This document shows positions 30,125-39,987 of a stretch of 43,741 nucleotides of DNA, piece after piece. Numbering within the stretch: the first letter of the stretch is position 1; each line of letters opens with the position of its first letter. The DNA is taken from contig CAYVUV010000202.1 of assembly GCA_964455095.1 (NCBI GenBank), positions 1-43,741 of the forward strand, read 5' to 3'. The notes under the pieces are model-generated. The model did no database searches. It worked only from the letters and a program-made list of their open reading frames with translations, and had not been told where the DNA came from. The translations under genes and the position numbers were made by a program. This DNA is from CAYVUV01 sp964455095 (GTDB taxonomy: Bacteria > Desulfobacterota > Binatia > HRBIN30 > CADEER01).

Positions 30125-33100
30125 TCACGGCGGACATCCGTCCAGCGCGTTGTTTACGCCCGCGACCAGCTCGTCGATGGCGACGCCGTCATTGCGATTG
30201 CGATCGAAAGCCACGCAGGCTGACGCGGGCTGCGTGCCGAGCGCGATGTTGACCCCGAGGACGAGCTCGTCGACGGTGACGGCGTCGGAGGCGTTGCAGT
30301 CGCCGGTGCAGATGCCGGGGATGGCGGTCGACGTCGCGGTCGGCGTCGGCGTCACCGTTGCAGTTGCAGTGGGCGTGCTCGTTGGGGTGGGCACCGCCAC
30401 CTGGACCTCGAAGGCGCCGATGTCGGCGCCGTCGCCGCCCTCGGCGTTGGGCAGCGCCGGATCGTCGGAGGGACGCGCAAAGCCGCGTTGATCGGTGGGC
30501 GAGCCGAAGCTCGATCCCTTGTCGATCGCCGGACTGTCGGGCAGCAGCGCGTGGGTCTCGGTGAAGCCGCCGTTGTTCTGCAGCGGGCCGAGCTCGGGGT
30601 TCGTGTCGATCTGGTCAGTGGGTTGGTTGAAGAACGTGTTGTCGTCGTCGTTCAGGTTGTAGCCCAGCGACGTGATCATTGCGCTGCCGCCGCTCTCCAC
30701 CGTTTGCAGGTTGGGGCCGAAGTTTCTGGCGACGATCGAGTTGCGCACGGTCGCGGCGGCGGTCAACCCGAATGACTCGACGCGAATGCCGGCGGCGGCG
30801 CTGCCGGTATTGGCGGTGACGGTGCTGTTCGTGACCGTCAACGTCTGGTCGCTGTTCACGGTAAACAGCGCCAGACCGCCGCCGAACATGGGCGCCATGT
30901 TGCCGCTGATCGTGCAATTGGTGAACTCCGCGCTGGACCCCGCCATGGCGACGGCGCCGCCGCGGTCGCCAGACTCATTGCCGCTCAGAGTGCAGCGGGT
31001 GAACGTGCCCGTGGCGTCGATGAGAAACACCGCGCCGCCCGATCCGGGCGCTGTATTGTCCTTGAAGGCGCAATCCGTGAACGTGGCCAGCCCGTCTCGC
31101 ACCTGTACGCCACCGCCCTGGGCATCGCTGCCGGCGGTGTTGTTGGCGATGATGCACCGGGACAGCGTCAAGTTGCTCTCGCTGACGATGCCGCCGCCGG
31201 CGCCGAAGTCCGCGGCCCTGCCATCCTTGATGGTCACGCCGCTGATGGCGACATCGAGGCCGCCGGCCGGGATGCGGAAGATGCGGCTGGCGTTGCTGCC
31301 CGAGATCGCCAGCAGACTGGCGCCCGGCCCGTTGATCGTCTGATCCTTGTCGATGAGGATGTCGCCGCTGGTCAGCGCGATGGTCCGCGCGACATTGAAG
31401 AACGACGCGTCGAACAACACGTCGCTGTTCGACGGTGCGTCGCCGACGACCTGGCGCAGGCTGCCAAGGCCGTTGTCATCGGCGTTCTTGACGATGAGGG
31501 CCTGGACTTCCACCGCGCCGATGTCGGAGCTGTCGCCGCCGTCTGGCCCGGTGATGTCGGGCACGTCGTAACCGCGCGGACGCCCACGCTGATCCAGGCC
31601 CACGCCCGCGCTGTTCCCTTTGTCCAGCGCCGGACTGCCTGCCAGCAGCATGTGCGTCGGGGTGTCGCCGCCGTTGTTCTGCAGCGGACCCAACAATGGA
31701 TCCCGATCGATCTGATCGCTGGCCTGATCCAGGAAGCCGCCGCCGCCGTCGCTGGTCAGGTTGAAGCCGCGCGAGGTGACGTCGAACGCACCGCCGGGGT
31801 CTGCCCCGGCGACGAGATCACTGCCGCGGTTGTTGGCAATGATGGTGTTGCGCAGTGTCGTGACGACGTTGCCCGCCGCGCCTGCAGCGGTCAGAATGCC
31901 GCCGCCGCTCGCGCTCGCAGCCGAATTCTCTGCAATCGTACTGCTGACGACTTCGAGCCTGCCGGAACCGCCCAGGCTCAGGTAATAGATGCCACCGCCG
32001 GTGTTCGCGGACGAGTTGCCGCTGATCGTGGAGTCGATCAGCCGCAATACATGTCCGCCGTCACTGCGGAACTCGATCCCGCCGCCTTGCACGCTCGTCG
32101 TGTTGCCGCTGAAGGTGCAACTGGTGAATACGCCGTCCGTAGCAAACAGCGCGACGCCGCCGCCGGCGGCGCCGCGAGCGCGATTGCCGACGACGGCGAC
32201 GTTCGTCAGGGTCAAGGGCCCCGCGCTGCGAATGCCGGCACCCGGGCCACTGAGATCTCCCTCGGTGATGGTCAGGCCGCTCAGGCTCGCCCTCACTCGA
32301 CCGGCGATTTCCAACACGCGACTCTGATGGTTGCCCGACACCGTCAGCCGGTTCGCTGCGGGGCCGTTGATTGTGAGATCCTTGGCAATGACCGGCAAGG
32401 CGCTGGCGAGACGGATGGTGCGCGGCACATTGAACACGAGGTCGTCGAAGAGGATGTCGTCGAGATCCGTATTGGCGTTGGCATCGGTCAACGCCTGACG
32501 CAGGCTGCCGATGCCGCTGTCGTCGGTGCTGCTCACGATCAGAGCGTGGACCTCGACCGCGCCGATATCCGAGGCGTCCCCGTTCCCGGCAGAGCCAACG
32601 CCGGGAATCTCGAATCGGCGCGCCACGCCGCGCTGGTCGACGCCGCCGGCCTCCCCGTTGTCGAGGGCGGGACTGCCGGCCAGCAACATACGGGTCGGTG
32701 TCTCGCCGCCGTTGTACTGCAACGGACCAAGTAACGGATCGGTGTTGATCTGATCGTCGGTTCCGTTGAGGAAGCCGCCGCCGTCGTCGCTCGTCAGGTT
32801 GAAGCCGAGCGAGGTGACGGTCGGCGTGCCGCCGGGATCGGCCAAGGCGACGAGATCACCGCCGTCGTTGTTGGCAACGATGGTGTTGCGCACCGTGGTG
32901 ACCGGACTCCCGTCCGCGCCGGCGCCGGTCATGATGCCGCCGCCGGTGGCGGCATCGTTGTCTGCAATCGTGCTGTTGACGATGTCGAGGGTTCCGGAAC
33001 CGTCCACGCTGAGGTGGAAGATACCGCCGCCGAATATCGGGGCGGAGTTGCCGCTCACCGTGGAGTCGAACAACCGCAAGGTGCGTCCGCCGTCGCTGCG

Positions 33101-34417
33101 GAACTCGATCCCGCCGCCTTGCAGGGTGGACGTGTTGCCGCTGAAGGTGCAGTTCGTGAAGACCCCGCCCGCTGCTAGAAAAACCCCGCCGCCGCCGTCG
33201 CTGGTCGTCTGGTTGCCGACGACGGCGACGTTGGTGAGCATCAGCGGTCCTTCGCTGTGAATGCCGGCGCCCGGGCCATCGATCAACCCCTCGGTGATGG
33301 TCAGGCCCCGCAGGCGCGCCGGCACTCCACTCGCCACTTCGAAGACGCGGTCCTTGCCGTCGCCGGACACCGTCAAGAGGTGCGCGCCGGGACCGTTGAT
33401 CGTGAGATCCTCGTTGATGGGCGGCAGGGAGCCGTCCAACGTGATGGTGCGCGGCGTGCTGAAGAATACCGGGTCGAAGACGATCGTATCCGCGCCCTCG
33501 GTGAGGTTTGCCAGGCCCATGGCGGTGCGCAGCGAGCCTTCGCCGCCGTCATCGGCGTTGGTAACGGTGAAGGTGTGCTGCGGGCGGCAGAAGGCGTCGC
33601 AGGTCGAACCGGCAGTGCCGTTCGCGGCTCCCTCGTCGCATTTTTCACCCGCATCCGGTGTGCCATTGCCGCACAGACTGACGGCGGTGACAGTGACGAA
33701 GAGGCCGTCGTCGTCGCGGACGCGATCGCCGATGCCCGGATACACACAGGCGTCGCAACCCGTCGTGCTGCCGTTGTCGGCACCGAAGCGGGCCGACACC
33801 TCGCAGGATTGGCTGAGGGCCGTCGCCGAGACATCGAACGTCAACTGGTACCGGTTGGAATCGACTGTTTGGCCGCGAAACTGCAGCGTGCGGCTGTTCT
33901 GCTGGGCGAAGGTGAACGACTCCGTAGTGCCGCCGAGAACGATTGAGGCACCCGGCAGGACGACGCCGATGGGGAATTCCGCGCCATCGCTCAGGCGCAC
34001 CAGGGTGGGGATCTCGATATCCGCCAGCGCGATCGACCCCAGACATTCCTGATCCTCAAACCGCAGCAGCTGTCCGCGCAGCAGGAAATCGAAGATCAGG
34101 TCGAAGCTGGGAGCGTGGGCGAGGTCGAAGCTCAGGTCGAACCTGGCGGTGCCGATCTCTATAGCGGTCAACCCCGGCGCAGCGTCGGCGTTGATGTTGA
34201 AGCCGACGCGCATGGTCGTGGTGGTCGGGCCGGGGAACGCCACGTTTCCCTGCGACACGATCGTCGTCGAGGCGGAGTCGCTGCTCGACTGGCCGATCAG
34301 GATCTCGCCCGTGGTGTTGGTCTGTTCGAACACCGCGGTCGCCAGCGCGCGGTGTGGGGCGAGGAAGAGAAGCGATGCGACAACGGCGTGCGCCGCGCGC
34401 CAGTGTCCTGCGCTCAT
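30125..34417 (-). CDS. Secreted beta-helix (choice-of-anchor Q) protein with C-terminal dockerin-like module
   Basis: A 1430-residue secreted protein with a signal peptide (ending ALA, about residue 27). After an N-terminal beta domain (about 28-270) come three long repeats of about 340 residues. Each has an opening like GSLRTAMGLAN...ADTIVFDP, a right-handed beta-helix region (LTNVAVVGNQTT, FTNCTFSGNTS), and a choice-of-anchor Q-type close (NTIVANN...SLGFNLTSDDGGGF, SPALDNG). A short Thr/Pro linker leads to the Cys-bounded EF-hand pair at the C-terminus (GDCNASDAVTVDEL, FDRNRNDGVAIDEL). Probably surface or extracellular; no enzymatic activity assigned. Confidence 0.9.
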   Translation of the reverse strand: MSAGHWRAAHAVVASLLFLAPHRALATAVFEQTNTTGEILIGQSSSDSASTTIVSQGNVAFPGPTTTTMRVGFNINADAAPGLTAIEIGTARFDLSFDLAHAPSFDLIFDFLLRGQLLRFEDQECLGSIALADIEIPTLVRLSDGAEFPIGVVLPGASIVLGGTTESFTFAQQNSRTLQFRGQTVDSNRYQLTFDVSATALSQSCEVSARFGADNGSTTGCDACVYPGIGDRVRDDDGLFVTVTAVSLCGNGTPDAGEKCDEGAANGTAGSTCDAFCRPQHTFTVTNADDGGEGSLRTAMGLANLTEGADTIVFDPVFFSTPRTITLDGSLPPINEDLTINGPGAHLLTVSGDGKDRVFEVASGVPARLRGLTITEGLIDGPGAGIHSEGPLMLTNVAVVGNQTTSDGGGGVFLAAGGVFTNCTFSGNTSTLQGGGIEFRSDGGRTLRLFDSTVSGNSAPIFGGGIFHLSVDGSGTLDIVNSTIADNDAATGGGIMTGAGADGSPVTTVRNTIVANNDGGDLVALADPGGTPTVTSLGFNLTSDDGGGFLNGTDDQINTDPLLGPLQYNGGETPTRMLLAGSPALDNGEAGGVDQRGVARRFEIPGVGSAGNGDASDIGAVEVHALIVSSTDDSGIGSLRQALTDANANTDLDDILFDDLVFNVPRTIRLASALPVIAKDLTINGPAANRLTVSGNHQSRVLEIAGRVRASLSGLTITEGDLSGPGAGIRSAGPLTLTNVAVVGNRARGAAGGGVALFATDGVFTSCTFSGNTTSVQGGGIEFRSDGGHVLRLIDSTISGNSSANTGGGIYYLSLGGSGRLEVVSSTIAENSAASASGGGILTAAGAAGNVVTTLRNTIIANNRGSDLVAGADPGGAFDVTSRGFNLTSDGGGGFLDQASDQIDRDPLLGPLQNNGGDTPTHMLLAGSPALDKGNSAGVGLDQRGRPRGYDVPDITGPDGGDSSDIGAVEVQALIVKNADDNGLGSLRQVVGDAPSNSDVLFDASFFNVARTIALTSGDILIDKDQTINGPGASLLAISGSNASRIFRIPAGGLDVAISGVTIKDGRAADFGAGGGIVSESNLTLSRCIIANNTAGSDAQGGGVQVRDGLATFTDCAFKDNTAPGSGGAVFLIDATGTFTRCTLSGNESGDRGGAVAMAGSSAEFTNCTISGNMAPMFGGGLALFTVNSDQTLTVTNSTVTANTGSAAAGIRVESFGLTAAATVRNSIVARNFGPNLQTVESGGSAMITSLGYNLNDDDNTFFNQPTDQIDTNPELGPLQNNGGFTETHALLPDSPAIDKGSSFGSPTDQRGFARPSDDPALPNAEGGDGADIGAFEVQVAVPTPTSTPTATATVTPTPTATSTAIPGICTGDCNASDAVTVDELVLGVNIALGTQPASACVAFDRNRNDGVAIDELVAGVNNALDGCPP

Positions 34418-34698
34418 GCTGCTTCCCCCCTTGTTATGTACCGGTCTAGAGCATCCGACAGGGCAACATCAAGGAGAATGCCAAGGCAACTGTGACTGCC
34501 GGGCAACGTGGCTCGACAGACTTTACACAAACGCTGCACAGGTCGTGAGCACGGCGCTCACATATCGGGCAGTGACTGGAGATTGAGGACCGGTTCTGAA
34601 TTCCTTCACTCGATTGTGCGGCGTGCGGCTTTTTCCTCGCCAGGGGGTTGTCTGTCGCCGTCGAGCGACCATGATGGAGCAGGTCAAGGAGAACTAAA

Positions 34699-35124
34699 AT
34701 GAAGCTGAAGGACGTAGGACCGGCGCCATTCGTCGTCGACATTGAGGACGTGACGCTCGCGAACGAGAACTTCCGAACTGCGGCCTGGACCGGCAAGCAC
34801 TTCCAGATCACGCTCATGACGATCCCGGTCGGCGGCGACGTGGGACTCGAGGTCCACCCCGAGACCGACCAGTTTCTGCGCCTGGAGCAGGGGGAAGCGA
34901 AGGTCTTGATGGGGCCGTCGAAGGACAAGCTGACGCAGGAATGGACGGCCAAGGACGACTGGGCGATCGTGGTCCCCGCCGGCACCTGGCACAACATCGT
35001 CAACGTCGGTCAGAAGCCGCTCAAGCTCTACTCGATCTACGCGCCGCCGCATCATGCCCACGGCACCGTGCATCAGACGCAAGCCGACGCGATCGCGGCG
35101 GAGGAAGCGGAGCACGATCACTGA
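34699..35124 (+). CDS. Cupin-domain protein
   Basis: A 141-residue single-domain cupin: GLEVHPETDQFLRLEQGEAKVLMG (first cupin motif) and DWAIVVPAGTWHNIVNVGQKPLKLYSIYAPPHHAHG (second motif). Metal ligands are likely His and Glu/Gln in motif 1 and His in motif 2. The His-rich C-terminus (HDH) is typical of the mannose-6-phosphate-isomerase-like cupin group. AAGGAG precedes the ATG by 8 bases. It is monocistronic; substrate unknown. Confidence 0.92.
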   Translation: MKLKDVGPAPFVVDIEDVTLANENFRTAAWTGKHFQITLMTIPVGGDVGLEVHPETDQFLRLEQGEAKVLMGPSKDKLTQEWTAKDDWAIVVPAGTWHNIVNVGQKPLKLYSIYAPPHHAHGTVHQTQADAIAAEEAEHDH

Positions 35125-35215
35125 ACCGGATAAACTGACCAGATCCTGACCTTCATCCCGCGGTCACCTGTGGTAGCCATGCCGCAGTAACGAATGCGTC
35201 TTCGCGACTGTGGGC

Positions 35216-36346
35216 TCAGCTGCCCGCGGGCGTACCGGGTATGTGCTTGGCCCCGCGGATAACGATCGCGAGCGCAATCAGACCGGGGATCAGCGTGAAG
35301 GGATTGAGCAGCCACGCAATCACGCCGGGGAGGTCCTCAGCCTCGTCGACGACCTCTCCCGCCACGAGGAGCGCGAGCCCGAGTATCATCGTGGAAGCGA
35401 CCGCGCCGAGCATGCCATCGCTGACGAACCTGGCGCGACCGGTCTCCTTGGCGACAGCGTAGCCGGCGGCGGCCGGGATGATGCCGCTGAATAGAGCGAC
35501 ACCGACAGCGCTCACCGGACCGAGGAGGCCGCCCAGCCCTCCGCCTCCCGTGTGGCCACCGGTCAGCGGTCGGGCAACGAGAAGCAACGCCATGATGTCG
35601 CACGCCAATGCCGTCGCGAGTCCGCAGCGCCAGTAATAGCGCCGTCTTCCCGCCAGCTCATCGAAGTAAAGCGGAAAGGCAAACATCGCCACCACGGCGG
35701 CGTTGAGTGGGATCGTCAGCGCATCGAACACCAGCGCGAACGGCAAGCCGATGATCCGCATCGGCGTGCGCCACCAGGCTTCTTCAAACCAGTAGTCCTT
35801 GAACAGCACGGGACGTTTGACGGTGCGCCTCTCACCCGTGCAGTCGCTCTCCAGCTTGCCGTAGGTCGCCACCACGCAGTCGCCGAACGCAGCGGCGAGG
35901 CTTGGCGGCCAGGCTTCGTTCACTTCCGGCCCCGACCGCACCTCGCGGAGTGTGGCGCGCACGGCCGGGGGTATCTCGCCTCTGTGAAGTTCGTACTCCT
36001 CGCGCGACGGCGGCCCGGTGGCACTGAACAATCTCGACAGCCGAATCCGAAACCACTGCGGCTCGGAGCTCTCGTCGTCACAGACGGTGGTGTCGACGTC
36101 ATACCGAATGACCAGGTCTTGGTCGTTGCGAAACGTGTCTGCCCTACCTGGATCGCGCCGATAGAATCCGAGTCGCATCAGCCCACGCGTTGCTGATCCA
36201 GGCCACCCCTCACCGAAGCCCTCGCATTCGGCCGCGATCCCGCCGATGAGCAAGACGAGCAGCAGCAGACCGGCGAACATCAGGTGGTACGGGCGCAGGT
36301 AGTCGATCAGCTCGAAGAGCAGTTGGCGCAGTGCTCCGGGATTCAT
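35216..36346 (-). CDS. Hypothetical multi-pass membrane protein
   Basis: A 376-residue protein with an N-terminal membrane helix (LMFAGLLLLVLLIGGIAA) and a soluble, acidic, Cys-containing domain (about 45-175). About six transmembrane helices fill the C-terminal half. The segment RIIGLPFALVFDALTIPLNAAV recalls the LPxSLxxDTLLLP motif of YceK/YidQ-type envelope proteins, but the match is short. No family is claimed. It stands alone between the cupin and an amidohydrolase. Confidence 0.75.
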   Translation of the reverse strand: MNPGALRQLLFELIDYLRPYHLMFAGLLLLVLLIGGIAAECEGFGEGWPGSATRGLMRLGFYRRDPGRADTFRNDQDLVIRYDVDTTVCDDESSEPQWFRIRLSRLFSATGPPSREEYELHRGEIPPAVRATLREVRSGPEVNEAWPPSLAAAFGDCVVATYGKLESDCTGERRTVKRPVLFKDYWFEEAWWRTPMRIIGLPFALVFDALTIPLNAAVVAMFAFPLYFDELAGRRRYYWRCGLATALACDIMALLLVARPLTGGHTGGGGLGGLLGPVSAVGVALFSGIIPAAAGYAVAKETGRARFVSDGMLGAVASTMILGLALLVAGEVVDEAEDLPGVIAWLLNPFTLIPGLIALAIVIRGAKHIPGTPAGS

Positions 36347-36398
36347 GCGCCGCTTCCTACCACACGAGCCGCGGAGCTCTCCTCCGGACCGCTTAGGC

Positions 36399-38102
36399 TC
36401 ACGCCATCGTCCCGTGTCGCAGCAGGCGCCCGGAATGCGTACCCGTCTCGCGGTCGTCCTCGATGGTCACCGCGCCGTTCACCAGGATGGCGCGATAGCC
36501 GCGCGCGCGCTGGATGCGGCGCCACTCGCCGCCTGGCACGTCGTGCGCGACCTCGATCGGCAGGCACTCGAGCTTGTCGAAGTCGTAGACGACGATATCG
36601 GCGGGCGCACCTTCGACGAGCGTGCCCCGGTCGCGGAAGCCGGCGCAGTGCGCCGGCAGCGTCGAGAGCCGCCAGTGCGCGTGCTCGAGCGAGCACATCG
36701 CCTCCTCGCGCACGAGGTGCGAGAGGAACTCGGTCGGATAGCGGCCGCCGGTGAAGAACTTGGTGTGCGCGCCGCCGTCGGACACGCCCGGGAGGATCCA
36801 CGCGTAGTCGACGATCTCGCGCAGCGCCGAGCGGCTCACATTGGCCGGCTCGGCATAGAAGAGCGTCTTCAGGTCGTCGGCAACGGCGACGTCGAGCATG
36901 GCGTCGACGGGATGCTTCCCCAGCCGCGCCGCGACCTCGCCGACGGTGAGGTTCTCGAACGGCTTGGTCGCGGGTGTGTGGCACTCGAGGATGCTGATGT
37001 CCGAGATGGCGACGGTGACGATCCCCGAGTCGTAGTCGCGCAGCCGCGCCCGGCGGGCGGGATCGGCGAGCTTCGCCTTGCGCTCGGCCGTTGACCCGAC
37101 GGTCGCTTCCATCCACGCCGGATTGTCGTCGAAGAGGTTCCAGTCCTCGAAGGTGAAGGAGAAGGCCGCCGTCGTGGTGACGCCCTGGCCGTAGACACGT
37201 ACGCCGCGCTGCCGGCAGGCGTCGAGCCAGGCGATGAGGGCGCGGTGCGCTTCGGGGTAGCGGACGAACGACTGCACGACATTGTAGAGGATCGGCCGGC
37301 CGCTGACCTGCGCCAGCTCCTCGATGTGCATGAAGTCGTGCCCGCCGTCGGCCGTCGCGAGCGCCATCTGCATGAAGCCCTGGTTGCGCTCGGCGAGGAC
37401 CTCGGCGAAGTGCAGGGCGGTCGCGTCGTGCATGACGTCGGTGACCATCGGGCCGCCGTCGTAGTCGCGCTGGACGGCGCCGGGGCCGTCGGGATGGAGA
37501 CGCTGCGCCGACCAGCCGCAGCCGCCGGCGTCCATCGCTTCGTTCAGGAGGCGGCGGAGCTCCTGGTGCTCGGCGTCGGTCGGCAGCGCGCCCGCTTTCG
37601 CGCGCTCGAAGCCGAGGACCCAGATGAGCAGCGGCGCGAGCGGCACGTAGGGCAGCACGTTGACCGCCTTCGGCTGCCGATCGACGCTGTCCAGGAACTC
37701 GGGGTAGCTGACCCAGTCCCACGGCAACCCCTGCTTCATTGACTCGTACGGGATCGCCTCGACCCGCGTCATGGTGAGCATCGCGCGCTCGCGCATGTCG
37801 GGCCGCATCGGCGCGAAGCCGAAGCCGCAGTTGCCGATGACCACCGACGTGACCCCGTGCCAGCCCGAGAGCGTCAGATACGGATCCCAGAAGAGCTGCG
37901 CGTCGTAGTGCGTGTGCAGGTCGATGAATCCCGGCGCGACGATCGCGCCGCTGGCGTCGATGATCCGCGCCCCGTCGGACGACCGGATCCGCCCGATGCG
38001 CGCGATGCGCCCATCCCGGATGCCGACGTCGGCCCGGTAGCGCTGTGCCCCGGTTCCGTCGACGACGATGCCGTCGCGGATCACGATGTCGAAGTCTGCC
38101 AT
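36399..38102 (-). CDS. Amidohydrolase, N-acyl-D-amino-acid deacylase-like
   Basis: A 567-residue metal-dependent amidohydrolase. The N-terminal beta-sandwich (DIVIRDGIVVDGTG, IDASGAIVAPGFIDLHTHYDAQ) bears the HxH metal pair. The barrel has GNCGFGFAP, and the C-terminal active-site region VSDGGAHTKFF carries the catalytic Asp. This arrangement matches D-aminoacylase/dihydroorotase-like deacylases that cleave N-acyl-D-amino acids. Many relatives of this branch in environmental genomes are uncharacterised, so the substrate is open. It is 9 bases downstream of the next amidohydrolase, so co-transcribed. Confidence 0.9.
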   Translation of the reverse strand: MADFDIVIRDGIVVDGTGAQRYRADVGIRDGRIARIGRIRSSDGARIIDASGAIVAPGFIDLHTHYDAQLFWDPYLTLSGWHGVTSVVIGNCGFGFAPMRPDMRERAMLTMTRVEAIPYESMKQGLPWDWVSYPEFLDSVDRQPKAVNVLPYVPLAPLLIWVLGFERAKAGALPTDAEHQELRRLLNEAMDAGGCGWSAQRLHPDGPGAVQRDYDGGPMVTDVMHDATALHFAEVLAERNQGFMQMALATADGGHDFMHIEELAQVSGRPILYNVVQSFVRYPEAHRALIAWLDACRQRGVRVYGQGVTTTAAFSFTFEDWNLFDDNPAWMEATVGSTAERKAKLADPARRARLRDYDSGIVTVAISDISILECHTPATKPFENLTVGEVAARLGKHPVDAMLDVAVADDLKTLFYAEPANVSRSALREIVDYAWILPGVSDGGAHTKFFTGGRYPTEFLSHLVREEAMCSLEHAHWRLSTLPAHCAGFRDRGTLVEGAPADIVVYDFDKLECLPIEVAHDVPGGEWRRIQRARGYRAILVNGAVTIEDDRETGTHSGRLLRHGTMA

Positions 38103-38111
38103 GGCGAGATC

Positions 38112-39272
38112 CTACGCCGCGAGGCCATAGAAGCGCAGCGCGTTCGTTCCCAGTACCTTGCGCTGCGATTCCTCCGGCAAGCGCGCGATGCGCTCGCGCA
38201 GCGTGTCGACGACGTGGAACGATGCGTCGAGGTGGGGATAGTCCGAGGCCCAGATGACGTACTCGGCGCTGAGATGCTCGACGACCGCGGCGGTGAGCGT
38301 CTCGTCCGGCTCGGCGCTGATGACGCACTGCCGCTTGAAATACTCCGACGGAAGCAGCTTCAGCGACGAGAACGGCCGCATCACTTCGGACTTGTGGTCG
38401 AGACGGTCGAGCCAGGCCGTGATCCAGTTCGAACCGGCCTCGAGGACCGCGAGGCGCAGACGCGGATAGGTCTCGAACAGGCCGCGCGTCATCATCGACG
38501 TGAACGCCACCATCACGTCGAGGGCGAGGAACGCGAAGGCGAAGACGACCGAGCCGATCGGACTATCGTTTCCACCGAACCACGGTGCCAGCATGGTGTC
38601 GCTCCGCGCCACGACGTGGAACGCGACCGGCATGTCGAGGTCCTGCACCGTCTGCCAGAAGGGTGCGAGGCTCGGATCGTCAAACTGACGGCCGCCGCGC
38701 GAGACCGGATCGGGCGACAGGTAGACGCCGGCACAGCCGGCCTTCCTCGCGCGCTGGACTTCGGCGACGGCCCCTTCCGGGTCCATGAGGCAGATGTGCG
38801 CGATCGGCACCAGGCGCCGGCGGTCGGCGCTGCAGAAGTCGACGATCCAGCGGTTGTAGGCGCGGCAATAGGCGGTCGCGAGCTGCGGGTCGCGCACCAG
38901 TCCCTCCCAGGCGATGCCGATCGTCGGGTAGAGCAGCACGATGTCGATCTGTTCCTGGTCCATCACCGCCAGGCGCGCGTGCGGATCGTAGCCGCCGGCC
39001 GGACAGCCGTCCTCGTAGCTGCGCTGGCCGACGGTCATCAGGTCGGCGGAGTCCATGCCGATGCCGCCGAGGGCGCCGAGGCGCCCGCGCAGCCCGAGGT
39101 GCGGGCGCCCCTCGACGAGCAGCACTTCGACGCCGTCGCGGTCGCGCTCGATGCGGATCGCCCGCTCGCGCAGGTTCGGCTCCAGGTAGCGCTGCCAGGT
39201 GTTGCGCGGCTCGAGCACATGGCCGTCCGCGTCGACGGTCACGACCTTCTTCGAGTTGGGCTCTGTTGGCAC
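38112..39272 (-). CDS. Amidohydrolase-2 family protein
   Basis: A TIM-barrel metal hydrolase or decarboxylase of about 386 residues: VDADGHVLEP at the N-terminus (variant of the DxHxH-type metal site), RLAVMDQEQIDIVLLYP, YNRWIVDFCSADRRRLVPIAHICLMDPEGA, PVAFHVVARS, and ASDYPHLDASF with the C-terminal catalytic Asp. The family includes ACMSD-like decarboxylases and hydrolases. Two starts are possible: GTG at 39293, or GTG at 39272 with AAGGAG six bases upstream; the latter is preferred. It is divergent from the TetR gene and heads a two-gene operon. Confidence 0.88.
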   Translation of the reverse strand: MPTEPNSKKVVTVDADGHVLEPRNTWQRYLEPNLRERAIRIERDRDGVEVLLVEGRPHLGLRGRLGALGGIGMDSADLMTVGQRSYEDGCPAGGYDPHARLAVMDQEQIDIVLLYPTIGIAWEGLVRDPQLATAYCRAYNRWIVDFCSADRRRLVPIAHICLMDPEGAVAEVQRARKAGCAGVYLSPDPVSRGGRQFDDPSLAPFWQTVQDLDMPVAFHVVARSDTMLAPWFGGNDSPIGSVVFAFAFLALDVMVAFTSMMTRGLFETYPRLRLAVLEAGSNWITAWLDRLDHKSEVMRPFSSLKLLPSEYFKRQCVISAEPDETLTAAVVEHLSAEYVIWASDYPHLDASFHVVDTLRERIARLPEESQRKVLGTNALRFYGLAA

Positions 39273-39305
39273 CTTGATCTCCTTCGCGCTCACCGTCGCG
39301 GTTAG

Positions 39306-39327
39306 TACAGTTGACTGTAACGGTCAA
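39306..39327. promoter_or_regulatory. Nested palindromic operator, TetR/amidohydrolase intergenic region
   Basis: Two overlapping inverted repeats: TACAGT-TG-ACTGTA (39306-39319), and TTGAC-N7-GTCAA (39311-39327). They overlap the -35 box of the candidate TetR promoter. Size, symmetry and location between divergent genes fit a TetR-family operator for autorepression and control of the amidohydrolase operon. Confidence 0.6.
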
Positions 39328-39339
39328 GTGCGCTGTATA
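39311..39339 (+). promoter_or_regulatory. Candidate promoter of the TetR gene
   Basis: TTGACT (39311-39316), a 17-base spacer, then TGTATA (39334-39339). The ATG of the TetR gene is at 39347, only 7 bases after the -10 box, so the transcript would have almost no leader. The -35 box lies inside the palindromic operator. Confidence 0.5.
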
Positions 39340-39346
39340 GGATCGG

Positions 39347-39985
39347 ATGGCTGCGCCGGCTCGACGTCCGACCTCATCGCCGTCATCGCGCCGCGAACGC
39401 CGCGTCAGCGAGGTGCACGACCGCATTCTGCAGGCGGCCATCCAGCGCTTCGCGGAGCAGGGGATCGACGCGACCAAGATCGATGAGATCTGCGCCCTGG
39501 CGGACGTGGCGCAGAAGACCTTCTTCAATCACTTCCCGACCAAGCAACACATCGTCCGCGAGATCGCCGCGAGCTTCCTCGACGACCTGCTGGCGATTCT
39601 GGACGACGCCTGTCGTGTGCCCGGCACGACGCTGCAGCGCCTCGAGCGCTTCTTCATGCGGGTGGCGAGGGATGTCGAGCGCGCCGGCCCGATCCAGCGC
39701 CACCTGGTGATGGAGGTCGTCCGCCTCGTGCACGGCGACCGCACCGACGTCGAGCAGAGCCGGCGACTCTACGCCGCCTTCGCGGCGCTGCTGCGCGACG
39801 GTGTGCGGGCGGGTGACGTGACGAGCGCGTATCCGGTCGCGGTGCTCAGCGAGGTCGTCGTCGGCACGTTCAATACGCTGATGCTGAATTGGCTTGGGTT
39901 CGACGACTATCCCTTTCGCGCGCGTGCGACCGCCATGGCGCGCTTCCTCACCGATGCGCTGCGCGCGCCGAAGGGCCGGCGTTGA
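39347..39985 (+). CDS. TetR-family transcriptional regulator
   Basis: A 212-residue regulator. The N-terminal HTH reads HDRILQAAIQRFAEQGIDATKIDEICALADVAQKTFFNHFPTKQHIVREI (residues about 24-73), a clear TetR_N match. The ligand-binding C-domain is unassigned. It is divergent from two amidohydrolase genes and 2 bases upstream of a DUF3556 gene, so it probably represses both units through the palindrome at 39306-39327. A Pro/Ser/Arg-rich N-terminal extension of about 20 residues precedes the HTH. Confidence 0.95.
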   Translation: MAAPARRPTSSPSSRRERRVSEVHDRILQAAIQRFAEQGIDATKIDEICALADVAQKTFFNHFPTKQHIVREIAASFLDDLLAILDDACRVPGTTLQRLERFFMRVARDVERAGPIQRHLVMEVVRLVHGDRTDVEQSRRLYAAFAALLRDGVRAGDVTSAYPVAVLSEVVVGTFNTLMLNWLGFDDYPFRARATAMARFLTDALRAPKGRR

Positions 39986-39987
39986 GC

